Origin: Rapana venosa
Taxonomy: Eukaryota > Mollusca > Gastropoda > Neogastropoda > Muricidae
Length of the DNA: 64,000 nt
Direction of reading: 5' to 3'
Assembly: GCA_028751875.1 (NCBI GenBank)
Contig: CM054144.1
Location: forward strand, 24,914,705 to 24,978,704
The stretch's first letter is position 1; every line of letters starts with the position of its first letter. The notes under the pieces were generated by a model that saw nothing but the letters and a program-made list of their open reading frames with translations, was not told the DNA's origin and searched no databases. Both the position numbers and the translations under genes were made by a program. Below are positions 41,664 through 55,394 of this stretch, piece after piece.

Positions 41664-44600
41664 CGTGCGTGCGTGCGTGTGTATGTGTGTGTGTGTGTGT
41701 GTGTGAGTGAGTGTGTGCCTGATTGCTTGTGTGTGCCTGATTGCTTGCGTATACCTGTGAGAGTGAATCAGTGTGTGTGTGTATGTGTGTGTGCGTGCGT
41801 GTGTGCACACATGCGCGTATGTACATGCATGATTGTGTGCATGCATGCATGAGCATTTTCAGTGCGTTTCGTGATTCTTCGTTTTTTGCACATAATCTAC
41901 GTTTATCCATGCTTTTAATGAACAATTCTTGCTCCTTTTTGATACAATGTACACAATGCATAGCAAAAACACAATGAAACGGACCACAGCCTTTCACAAT
42001 TAAACAATCAAAAATCATTCATGTTTTCACAACGTTTGCTGTGATCTGTTCTCATTGTATGCTAACAGGGCGCAAATCCAGCATAACTCAGTCAAGGGTC
42101 CATGGTCCAGTGCTAAAATTAGCCCCTTCCTTTTACCAAGTACGAGTGTGGTCAGTTTCTGCTATAACTAGTACCAGCTGGGATGGAATGGACAACAAAT
42201 GAGAGTAGCTGAAAGTGGGGGTAACTGATAGGTGTGCTACATGTTTTACTGACATTATCAGAAAACGTCTGCACTGTAACGTCTTCATTTCTCTCCCTCA
42301 AGTAAATCTGAATGTAAGAATAAATAACAGAGTGATTTGCAGAGTGCACAATCTCCACAGGCTTGATTGTGGTACCACCTCTGAGAGACAGTAAAAGGAA
42401 AGAGAGGGGTAGTAGTAAAGGAATGGGGAAAGGGGTATAGGTGTCAATGATGATAACAGAACAGACTCACACACACACGCGCATGTACACACACACATGC
42501 ACACACACACCCGCACGCACACATGCATGCACATGCATGCACACACACACACGCTCGCACAAACAAACAGAAACACACACATACACACACACACACAAAC
42601 AGAAACACACACACACGCACACACACACTGAATTTTTCTTACCTCTAGATTCAATAGCTGCTATGCCTTTTCTCATGAAGCTGAATCCCAATTCATCCAG
42701 CTGAGCTGTTGAAGACACACGTCCAAGTACAAGTGATTACTTAGCCACCAGAATAACCCTCCTCTAATACAGCACTTTTCTTTCTCTTTTTATGCAACTA
42801 AACCAACTATGTATATATTCTTCAACAGCTTTCTACATATGCAGATAAGGACCATACTTCACTTGCCTCCAAGAAAAGGTTTTCCTTGTCCTTTAGAAAC
42901 AGTTTAGTAGATGGCATCTTGTGTACACATATTAATCAGAACATCTTCTATGCATTTCTCACTCACACTATAAACCGATGTCCCATGTGCAAACGCATGC
43001 AGAACATCTTGCACACATATTAAAACTCGTTCCACTTTTCAGAAGAGTAGGCCATTGTGTGCCGGTGTGAATGGATGACAAAATTTACAAAACTGCATAG
43101 ACACAGGGACTGGATGAAAAAACCTCATGAGTTTTTCTTCCATTATCCTCGAAATGAAAGGATTTTTTTTTTAATTGTAAAACACATACACACACACACT
43201 TTTCTTTTGTTTTCTTTACAGTACTTTGTTGACAGAGAGAGAGAGAACGAAAGACACTTGTTTACTTACTGTCATCTGTTTTGCTTTTGATATTTGGAGG
43301 ATGATAAATCTGGAGAAAAAAACAACACAGATGTTAAAAACCACTGTGTGTGTGTGTGTGTATCTGTGTTTTTGTGCATGCGAGTGCATGCCTGCGTGCG
43401 TGCGTGCGTGTGTGTGCATAAGCACGTGTGTGTGTGTTTGTGTATGTGTGTTTGTGCGCATGCATGAACACAGCATGCCTGATTGTGTGCGTGTGTGTGT
43501 ATGTGGAAAACAGGCTTACAAACAACAGCACTCTTTAAATGCATGTGCATGAAAAATTTCCCTCTTCCTTCTAGTTATCTTTGTACTGAAAGCATCCCAA
43601 GAGAATTAAATCACTGAGCATGAAATCTTGCATCAAAAGATTTAACACATGATTTTGTTTTCCCTGCAAACCCATTTTTGCTCTTGAAAATGTGTTTACC
43701 AGAGTAAACTTGCATGCTACTACTTCTGTACACACAGTATTTCAACTTAAACATATCCCCATTCTAAGTACATACATTTTGGATCAATCTTTCGAACCTA
43801 TATTGGGAAAAGATTTTTTGGGTCATGCAAGACCATTTTTTTATGCTGCTACAAAGGCAGCCATAGTCCATCTTCAAGACTGTGTATGAAACAACTCTTC
43901 AAGACTGTGTATGAAACAACTCACTGGCTCTTTTCCATCCATGGCATCAAGCCACAGTCTCCTGTCTTCATCAGAAAGTGCTTGGAATGTCATGAGGCCT
44001 TGCCTGTAAAAATACAGCAGTTTCTATGTAGATGTAGAAGTAGGAGTAGGAGGAGGAGGAGGAGGAGGAGGAGGAGGAGGAGAAGGAGAAGGAGGAGGAG
44101 GAGGAGAAGGAGGTGGGGGAGGAGGAGGAGGAGTGGTGGTGGTGGTGGTGGTAGTATCCGCGGCAGCAGCAGCAGTAGTAGCAGTAGTAGTAGTAGCAGT
44201 AGCAGTAGCAGTAGTAGAAGTAGTTGTTCATGTAGAATCATTAAGAAGAAGAAGATGATGATGATGATGAAAAGTATAACAGCTTTACTCAGAGCAATGT
44301 AGCAGAAATGTTGCTTTTAATGACCAGACAGTTTCAATACCAATCATGAAAACCAATTTCAATACTTATCATGCAAACCTGTTTCACTTACATCGTAACA
44401 AAAGGACTGTCCTTTTTTTAATCTGGAGGCAGTTTCAAAATCCAGCATAAAGAAAATCTGGGTTGCATGACATCTAAATTATCAACATGAATGGATCTAT
44501 GAATGGTAAAAAAAAAATTTTTTAAGGGATTCTTTTTAGGAACATTTGAAAGAAAGTAAATGCGAGTGACTAAGAGAGAGAGAGAGAGGGGGGGAGGGAG

Positions 44601-45101
44601 GGGGGGAGGGGGAGGAGAGACCTACAGAATGAAATCTGTTTCTCTCTCTCTCTCTTATTGTATTCCAGAGTATCTATTAGTACAACTGGATAGATATTTG
44701 AAAAGAACAATAACATAATTTAGATTTGACATTTCTGATATTTTTGTGCATCGTTTTCGCTATAGAAGAATACCTGACTGTAACTTGATTTGCCCATTAT
44801 GCCTTGAGTCACAAGAAAATGAAGTACATGTTGTTCTGACTTGTCCTGGATTAAGTGATCTCAGAAAACAATTTATTCCATGTAAGTATTACTCGCAACC
44901 TTGCCTGTTTAAACTGATATTGTTTCTGACTACAACAAACAAGACAACTATAAGGCATTTAGCATTGTACTTACAGAAAGCATTTAAGATAAGAAACACA
45001 GTGTTAACATGAGAAGCAAATATTATGGCATGATCATATTCTTATGTTTACACCCTTTCTCAGGGGCTGTGGCCTTTATGAATAAATGTCTGCGTCTGCG
45101 A

Positions 45102-45195
<94 letters not shown>

Positions 45196-48100
45196 TCTAC
45201 TGTAATTTTAAACAGAAAAGATTCACATGCTCTCAGAACAACAAAAAACAACAAAAACCACACACATGTTGTGTACCCTCATGTACACGTTCTCTTGCAA
45301 TAACATTTTAATAAAGAAAGAAACAATAACAATTTCATATACAACTGACACAAACTAAAGGGTCTCACCTCTCTTTGACAGTGATGTCAAAGCAGAACCG
45401 ACGTTCTATAGAGTCTGTCGCCCTTCTGCACACAGTAGAAGTGCATTTCGTTTACATGATGAAAGGCTATACACTGAACAGGCAGGGCAAAATTATAAAA
45501 GCTGTGATACAAGACATGTTTTTGATGAAAACCTGAAGGGAAGAGCTTTAGCTTCTTTATTCACATTTCATGTTGCAATCTTCATTCCTGTTACACACAC
45601 AAAGACATGTTTACATATCATCCCAGAAGTTGGAATGCAGCTACCTTAATGGCGGGCAAAAATGGTTGTATATGCAAAATGTCACCATTGGTGAGCTTCA
45701 GAGCTCTAGCAAAGGAACAGCGGAAAAAATCCTTGGCACAACGACCTTTCATTAACCTTTTACTTACGGGTAACCCACTATAGCACTATATAAATTCCAT
45801 ACATTATTATTATATTATTATAGGGTAACCAACCATCTCCTAGCTCTTCCCTCAGCATCATCCATTACTGGGTTACAGGAGCATTCAAATGTGCACAGTG
45901 TACATGTGCAGGGAAAGAGAGGTTCTCTCCCTTAATGTAGGGATAGTGTTAACCACTCAGTACAAAGCTCTGCTGTGTGGACAACGCATTGTCTCTCTTA
46001 CCTGACACAGGAGTCTAGTGACAACAGCTCTGGTTCACTCTGAAAACAGAAAGAAAGAAAAAAGAATTCAGACAAAAGAGTGATACACAATAACAAAAAA
46101 GTGTAAAAATGATGAGAATATACATCTGCATAGTCTCTCATTCTTTGCACTAAACTCTGACTGAAATAAAAATAACAAGAAAAAGATATTTCTTTTTGAA
46201 TTATAAAATACTTGTCCAACAAACTGTCCCTTTTTTTTTTTAAAAGGCATGTAAGATATAAAATTTTGTTAAACATTTGAAAGGCAGCTGCAAAGTACAT
46301 TTAAAAACAATGACAATGTAAAATGGTTCAAATAAATACAGCACCATATTTCAACATTAATAGAAGTGGGAAATTAACTTTAAAAAACAAAAACAGAACA
46401 TGAACAATGAAATGATTGACAAGTAAAACCCTCAAATCAGCAATCTACAATTCCAAGAGTGTTATTATCAGTTAAAGTGGACAAGGAAAGCCATGACATA
46501 AGCAAGAAATCACTGAATAATGATTTTAGCAGGACCAAGTTTCATTCCCACACTTCCATACATGTAATTTCTCTAGTGTTTTACTGTAAAATGCTATTTA
46601 TTACTTAAACACACACAAATGATTTAAAATGATGATGTCACCCATATGTATATCTACTTTCTTACTCGTGTACAAGAACAAACACACATGCACAAGCACC
46701 TACATGGACTTATTAAAGAACACAAGCACATTCGAGATAGAGGCACTGAATTTACCACTCACAAAACACAAAACAAAACACACATAAGCACACACACACA
46801 CACATACACACATATACATACATACATACACACACACACACACTCTCTCTCACACACACGCACGCACGCACGGCATCACAAACACACACACACACACACA
46901 CACACACGCATGCTATGGACCTCAGCATTGTGAGGGGTGGGGTGGGGGGGGGGGGGGGACCATTCTCCAGCAAAAGAAATAAACAATATAAAAACACTTA
47001 ATACTTTCAGTGGCTATCCCACACAAACATAGGCCAACACATGTGACTCAAATGCTATGCTACAGTATTCATTTCAGGGTTAAATTGGTTATGCTGTGTG
47101 ATCTTTTCCAAAGAATAGTATGCTCAGTTCATTGAAATTAATTTTGCATATCTATCTCTGTCTCTATCTGTCTGTCTCTGTCTGTCTGTGTGTGTGTGTG
47201 TGTCTGTCTGTCTGTTGTGCGTGTCTGTCTGTCTGTATCTCTCTCTCTCTGTCTGTCTGTGTGTCTGTCTGTCTGTGTGTCTGTCAGTGTGTCTGTCTGT
47301 CTGTATCTATATCTCTCGCCTCACTCTTTTTAAATCTTCCCTCGCTTGGCTCTCTTACATGTTCTTAAAAGATTTTTGGGGACATAATTAACTTTTCTTT
47401 TTAAAATTATATGAAAAGGAGGTCCACCCATGCAGCAATGATCTCTAAAGTGTGTGTAACATGCTCTAATATAATATATAAAAAGGATCACAAACATGCA
47501 TCAACTTCTTCACATTAAAAAAAAATGCAACAACTTAATGCAACTGGTGGCTAAAATTAATGTAAATTGGTTTTGTTTACTTGTTTGTTTAGGAGCGGAA
47601 GGCAGGGGGGTGGTGGGGGGGGGGGGGATGTTTGTCTTGTGGGTTGGTTTGGTTTGGGTTTTTTTAAAGGGTTTTTTGTTGTTTTGTTGGTTTTCTGTTG
47701 GGCTTTTTGGTAGTTTTTTGTTGGGCTTTTTTTTTTTTTTTGGGGGGGGGGGGGATAAAATAACAGCCATTTCAAAAAGTAACAGTTTGAAGCAAAAGGA
47801 ACTGAACGTTGCTACAGATTAATTTGCTGAAAATTCCAGTCACGAAGAAACTCTATACCAACAAAACACACAGAAAGCAGATGAGCATCATAGTGATGAC
47901 AATGAATGAAGATGAGTAATGTGAAAACTGCACAGATTATCTAAATACTAACAAGCAAATATGTTTCAATGAATAGATACAAGTACATATATATATATAT
48001 ATCAGTACTGTCATTAGTGTTCATTTTCTAGAAAATATTATTTTTCTTTTTGGATAATGAAATATAGAGAGAATCTACCTAATAACCGCTCCTGTTGTTG

Positions 48101-50775
48101 TTTTTTTTAATCAGAAAAATATGTCCCTTCTTTGTTTCCTGTCTGATGTTGCTTAGAAAACTACTGTACACAGGTCTTTTACCTATGAACTACAGACAAA
48201 ACACATATCTACGCAAAGTGAAACAAACGAAACAAAAACACGGCATTCACTTCAAACGTCAATAATCAAAAGCTACAAAAAGATCAACAAGAATAACAGG
48301 AACACAATATAACAAGAACACAATCAACACATTCACAACAATGCGTCAACTTGGCCTGTAACATGGCATGGAGCAAGTCCCCAAACTTTGCACACAAGCA
48401 GAGTTATGACAGCACGTCACCACCAGCAAACAACTGAAGGCGGTGAAGGCTCATCCACATATCTATCTGTGGTCTTCATCCCTTCAGCTGGCTGAATGGA
48501 ATGCCTGCCTGCCTGCCTGCCTGTAGTGAAAAGACTGAGGACGTTCATGGAGCAATGGGTCACTACAGTACTCACAGACAGCCGGGCTCCCTGGCATTTG
48601 TGTGAACCAAGCAACCAAGAAATCACTGATCAACATGCTATTGCAGCTTCCAAACCTAGCACTGATACTGACAATATCATAACCAGCACTTCTTCACACA
48701 GCCAGATTATAAATCCTGTGACAGGCCAGTTTGGAAAGTACCTTTAAAATATCTATTATTTTGTTACCTACTGAAGATTTATTGTCGTTTATTGTGCATC
48801 TACTATACTCTTAAAACACAAACTTCTTTTTTGGATCTATTGTTTTCAAGTTAATAGGTAAATACATACACTTTGAAACACGCAAGCAGTCACTTTAACT
48901 TCCCCCGCTAACCTAACACATAAAAGAAAGCAAAGACTGGGCAACTGTCTCCCCTCTTGCTTCCCCGCTGTGTAACTTCCAGACGATGACGTAGTTTTTA
49001 TGCAAAGAACAAAACTGCACAGGCAAGCATGCATGCTCACCATTTTGCCGCCCATCTGATTGTAGAGGATCATGTAGAACTGCTTGGTCTCCTTCTTGTA
49101 CTGACAGTAATACTTTGTCCACGTTGTCCCCAGAGCCTCTGGCAAAGCAAGGACAGGGGAGAAAGTAGTTAGGTATAGAGACACACAGGCTTCTTCATAC
49201 CCACATATAGACATAGAGCACACACACACACACACACACAACACACACACACACACACACTCTCTCTCGGATTTGCACACACACAATTTATTCTTTTGAT
49301 TCTAAGGCATTCTCCCCACCCTAATATAAAAAATATTTGTTTACAATTTCTTTTTTACAATCCTATTATACAATGAATGTTGTTTTTTTATCTATTTAAA
49401 TTTTTTTAATATAACTCTGTTGTAGTTACATTAGTTATACAGTTAATTTACAATGTATGACAATTCCTTTGATTGTATCATGGTAACACAAGACAGTTCC
49501 TTCAATCACCATTTGTGATTGTTTGCCTTCTTGTGTCTCCCTTCATGTGAACAGACATTACATTGAATAACAACACACACACACACACTTTCAAGGTCTA
49601 CTCTAGCTATAAGGGCTGATAATATAAAATAATATATGATCCACGTGAGAGTCCAAATTTTTTTAATACATAAATTACAGATAACTGAATACAAAAGCTG
49701 CGAAACGGTAATTCTCTACATTTCAGCATAAAAATAATTAAATACATAAGATCTCTAAAAGTTTATACATTTATCTACTTAACAGTTTGCAAATTACTGA
49801 TTTTATAATCTAACATTAAGCTTGAAAACTGATAAATACACTAGTTCTGGAATGGCTACAGCTACATACTTATCTATGGTTAAGCTGGAAATCAGACTGC
49901 AAGAAGAAAGAACACAAGCAAAACTGACTTTTCTCACAGAGGTAGAGGTAACCTTGCCGCGTAAACCCTCTCATGGTACTGGACTGGTCCATAGGCTTCT
50001 GCAAACATCAAATAATATACGTAAGAAACAGACACATATCAAATAATATTTGTGATTAAAAAATTTTATTTTAAAAACAATATTTGTAAGAAACAGACAT
50101 AAGTCAGACACATAGACAGACACACTAACTAAGACAATAATTCAGACAGAATTTTTTTTTTTTTTTTAATGTACATAAATCTCAACATGAGATAACTTTT
50201 TGCACAGTTCAAAAAAATTTTCCCCCAAGGAGGCAACAATGTGTATTGGTCCATACAGATGACATCAAATGCTAAATCAACCATTCTTCCAGATCTGGAG
50301 AAAACAGCAATCAACATAAAGATATATGAAGATGATGCAAATACATGTATTAAACTTTTGCCCATATTCTGGCTATTGACCAGAAGTTGAAACGGAACAA
50401 TTAAACTTTTTTCTCAGAAAACGTTTTTGTTCAGAAAATGCAACAAGTCATCATGCATCTACAATGATTATTAAATGTATGTAACAGTCGTAAGAGTTTT
50501 TGGAACCTGCATGTTAACACTTCAATCAGTCAATAAACTATCACTAAAATTCAGAAGTCCTAGGCTGACAAACTACAACAAAAATCATCTTTCCAAACCT
50601 TTTTCAAATGTTCAAACTTTTCAGGAAAAATTACATGAACATTTGCTTTTTCCTTTTTTCTATTCTTTAGTTACTTAGCAATTTGTCCACACAAACAGGA
50701 AAGAAAAAACCTGCACTTGTCAATCCACATAATTATGTGAAAAGCACACACAAACCAGCAAGCACTCATATGCAT

Positions 50776-50812
<37 letters not shown>

Positions 50813-50814
50813 CC

Positions 50815-50867
<53 letters not shown>

Positions 50868-53506
50868 CTCTCACACACTTATATGAAAATATGCAAAGAT
50901 GAAAACAAGAAATTAAGAGATAAAAAAGACCACCAAACAATAAAAGCCATATAAAATGAATAGTTTCAAACAGAAAACAAAAAAGGAAGCAAAGCCTACA
51001 TAAAAATCAAATGGAAACGTAGAAAGGAACAAACAAAAACAAAACAAAAAAAACCCATATGAAGGGAGACGACCAATAACTAAAACCACAAACAGAGAGA
51101 GAAATAAGGTCTCCAAACAAAATTCCAAGAACGGAAAAACCCCAACAGATCAAAACTAAGACCTAGATGATAAACAAACAACTGACCAGAGAGCCAAGTG
51201 CATGAACCTGTATCATGGAGGAAAAAAACCCCAAATCATGGAAATACATTTCTTTGGAGGGGAAAAACTCACAATACTGCCCCCCCCCCCCCCCTTTTTT
51301 CCTGAATGAGTGTGGGTCTGCTATCAACAGCTAAATATACTGACGGGGACTAGATGTAAAAAAGCACATGTGTGCTTATTCATTATCCTCGAAATAAAAG
51401 AATTTGTCATTGTCATTGACAAACTGCAAACGAAGAAATAGGCCTTTATTCTTTGCGAATGTTGGTGGCAATATAAAAGACAACAATAGCTGCTGTCTCA
51501 GCGTTCAACAAACAAGAAGGAGAATTTCATTCACATCACATCAACTGAGATCAAATACTGAGTGCATTAAAGTTTCTGAAGTGAAGTATTCTTTCAGTCC
51601 ATTATGCGACAGACAAGAGGGAAAGGCAAAAAGCTTTTAAGGCATCTCAACATCTATTAAGCTTAGATAAGTAATAAAACCACAGCAGTTAATATGACTG
51701 AACATTAATGAATAATAAAGCATTTGTTCCTACTAGAGCAAATATAAATGGGGACTTTTTCTTTAAAAAAGACATATATCTGTTTTTTGTTTGTTTTTTG
51801 ACAATAATGAACCACAGAGATCCACATCACATCCACTACCCAAATTTCAAGCAAGAAAACTCTGCCATAACTGTGCTAACTGCATTTCAGTTGAAGGACA
51901 CTGTGAGAAAATGAGGAACAGGCTGATAAATACTGTAAGACCATGACTGATTAAAAGTCTCCTTCTTGGGGATTATAAGAAAATAGTTCCAACATATAGA
52001 TGAATTCTGTGAAAAGTTTATCTTCATGCATTTGAAAGGAAAACTTTTTCTCTCTACGTACACAGATCTAGAGAAAAATTTGAAATTTTATGTACACATG
52101 CACACACACATTCAAGCACACACACACACACACACAAACACACGATCTCCATTGCAATTTCTAAGCAAAGAAATATATATATAACAGCACGGACAACATT
52201 CTATTACAAAGTAATATTTCAAACTGATATTCATAAATCAAAATGTCTCAATACACTCAAAACACAGCCAAAATTTTAAAAAGCATGCTAGTTTTCTCTT
52301 CAAACTGATATGCACACAGTTACATAAACAGCCAAAGAAAAACACAGAAAGAAAATCTGCACGATGGACACAACTCATATCTTCAAGCAGATAACACGGA
52401 CAAGCCACTTCACGAGCATAAGACTACAACACAGGAGAAAGATAATACTACAAACACAGATGTATAAATTCACACTCAGCTGTACAGCCTAAAACAAAAT
52501 ACAGGTTCTAAGTTCTTACCGATCCCCTCATTTCAAGCATCTTGCTCATCAGTTTCTCTGCCTTCTCTCTTGTGAAGTCAAAGCCATCCCGGGTCTGTCA
52601 ACAGATGATCACAGAATATTACGTAACATCAAAACAGCAGAGAACAGTATCAACCCCATTTAGCTGGTCGACACACACACACAGGACAATCTGAAAACTG
52701 AGAAGCAAAGACAGAAAGGAAGATCATTCCATTACAAAGAGCAGACTCCTATCTGAGGCAAGCCAGATGTCAAAACCTCAAAGCAGACCTACACTTCTCA
52801 CCCACACAGTGTCAGTTTTTTAGACCCTGCAAAATCAAAGTCTCTCACAAATGCAAAATTTTACTTCAAACTAAAGGAGGCTCCCACAATCCAAGACAAC
52901 TTACTCTCACAAAAACGAAACAACCATTCACCTGCCCCCACCAAGAAAAACAAAACAAATAAATGAATAAACAAACCCAACATCGAATCTTTGTTTCTTG
53001 CATTAATATTGTTATACAAGAATGAAACTGGCAGAGACAAGCACGTACATTACAAAGCCTTACCTTTTGAAGAAGAAGGCGAAGATGCTGATCATCCTTT
53101 TGAAAGTCTCTAAATCCCTCGTAACCTATCCGACAAAGCAACAACAAAAAAAGATAGATATATATTTACATACAAATCATGTTCACTTGTTCTGATCTGA
53201 ATTTCAGAAAAATTACTAGTAACCAAACGTCTGTTCCACACTCTTGTGGGTTGTTTTTTTTTCTCCCTTGTGGATTTCTTGTAATGACAGTTTAGCTTAA
53301 AAAGTTTTTACTCCTCTCCAAGAAACAAAAAAATTCATATGGTGCAGACCACATTCACTCTCTTTCACACACTTCTGTACACCTGATAAATAAGATTTTC
53401 CCGAAGATTTTGTTTAAACATCTCTTTCACAACTAAGTGAAGGTTAACATGATTGAAGTGTTATATGGGTGATGTATGAATACTCTATTCATCACACACA
53501 CACACA

Positions 53507-53538
<32 letters not shown>

Positions 53539-55359
53539 AACACACACCCACACATGCATACCCAAACATGCAAATACACGTCCACACACACACAGCTACA
53601 AGTGGACAGGTTTTAACACATTATTGTGTGTGTACCATGACAGTTTCTGCGGGCTCTGTTTTTCAAAATTCCAGTACAATGACAAAATTCCATATTTTCT
53701 GTAACAACCACAATCTATGTACATCACTACCCCCTCAACTCACACAGTAGCATAAAGTGATGACAACCTTAGGTTGCAAGTCTACTCTGTTGGGTATGCT
53801 GTTCAATAGTTTTGCTCTTAAGATTCTTAAATGTCATAAGCTTTCTGGAAACTGTTGATGAGTATGAAAATATGTTAAAATCTCTTTTATTCCCTTGTCT
53901 TCCTGAAAAAAAAAAGTAAATTTGAGTTTTGGGGGGATGGGTTGTACAAATATTTTCGTATTTGTCACCATTTTGAATTCGACTGTCAAAAATATGCCCT
54001 ATACACCAATGTCTTCAATATAGTGAAAAATACAGACAGTCTCTGATAAGGCAATCATGAGTCTTTACTTAGTTATTCCATAAATCAAAGTCTTTATAAA
54101 CAATCTTACCTTGGTGATAGAATGACAGCCAACTCAGCATGTACCCCAACAGCTGTAAAAATATAATCATACATGTTATAACTTATCATCTCACAATACA
54201 GAATACTCGATGTTCTATCCAAAAGACAATAAAAGCAATACAGAATGAAACATCTTTTTGTCCCATAACAAGACCACTATCACAGTTATACATCTTCCTA
54301 TGTCATCAAATAAGTTGTTGCATTTCATCATTATACATCCTATACATTACTGTGAAAGCTTGAAAATCGTCATAGTATAAACTATTTTTATCTATCTAGA
54401 ATTAAGTCAAAGATGGGACTGAACATAACCTCTTTATCATAGATTAAAATCAATCATAGGGCATAATCATGTGCACATTGCATCATCAACAGCAGAAAAC
54501 ACGTAACTGTCTGCATCAATGAATGTAATCAGATGCTCAGCCTGCAATCAATCATGGCAGCATTTGACAGAATACAGTCACTCTTAACCCAACGATACAC
54601 AAACGTTCTTCTTAAGTCCTTCAGATGAAACTAAAAACCATGTGCAAGGGCATGACATTTTGCACACATGTTCAAAATCCCATTCTGCATTTCAGCTAAA
54701 TAGGCCATTTCATGCTGGTGGGAGATGATGACAAAATCTGTAAAACGCATGCACAGTGGTATCATGTTTAGACACCATCCCCAAATTTGTAACGCGGTTA
54801 CCTGAATGATGGATAAAAACGGTTCAGTTTTGGTTTTTTGTTTTTTTTAATGGTTCAGTTCTCCAAGCTAGTTAATTTTGTATTCCCTCCCCCCTCCCCC
54901 CCCCAAAAAAAAGAAAGAAGAAAACACACACAAAAACCTTAGCTCTGCAAAAGACTGTAGAAATTCACATAAAAATAAATCAACAAAAACTTTTCTACAT
55001 TCAAATGCCACCAACACTAAGCTGACAAACAAAACACAAAGATGCAAGAGAAAAATTTCTAGTCTAATCAGTCACGAAAGGTGTCTGTGAAGTTTTAAAA
55101 ATACTGAAGATGGAAGGACACTCACAATTTCCACAAATTCAAATTTCTTCTTCTCCTGCACCTCCTGCAACTTGAGCACGTACTTCATGGAGGCCTGGTA
55201 AAAGCCTCGCTTCTCCATGTCTACCTGGGCATCTGCCTGTAACAGTTAATATACACAGGCTTATGACTGTATACATTGATGTGTGGTTACACACTCACAG
55301 AGACATATATACACATGCACACGTCAGCATGAGTGCACACATATGCATGCACACACACG

Positions 55360-55394
<35 letters not shown>

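Larger units (their letters stand above)
41552..42642 (-). other. Graf intron 14-15
   Basis: 1.1 kb, GT-AG; TG tract 41632-41840 and CA tract 42463-42629, AT-rich unique DNA between them. Confidence 0.88.
44004..45368 (-). other. Graf intron 11-12
   Basis: 1.4 kb, GT-AG; trinucleotide array, GA/G-rich tract, a LINE fragment and an 80-bp CT tract. Confidence 0.88.
45426..46001 (-). other. Graf intron 10-11
   Basis: 576 bp, GT-AG; SINE fragment and MITE copy B occupy about half. Confidence 0.88.
46040..49040 (-). other. Graf intron 9-10
   Basis: 3.0 kb, GT-AG; CA, G-run, CTGT and further G-run tracts; the rest is AT-rich with no gene seen. Confidence 0.85.
49999..52519 (-). other. Graf intron 7-8
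   Basis: 2.5 kb, GT-AG; CA/CT tract, C-run, SINE 3' end; no other gene. Confidence 0.86.

Noticed and set aside
43886..44302. Arg-rich / Gly / Ser-rich 138-residue frame
   Set aside because: Translation of the trinucleotide array that starts inside antisense of exon 12.
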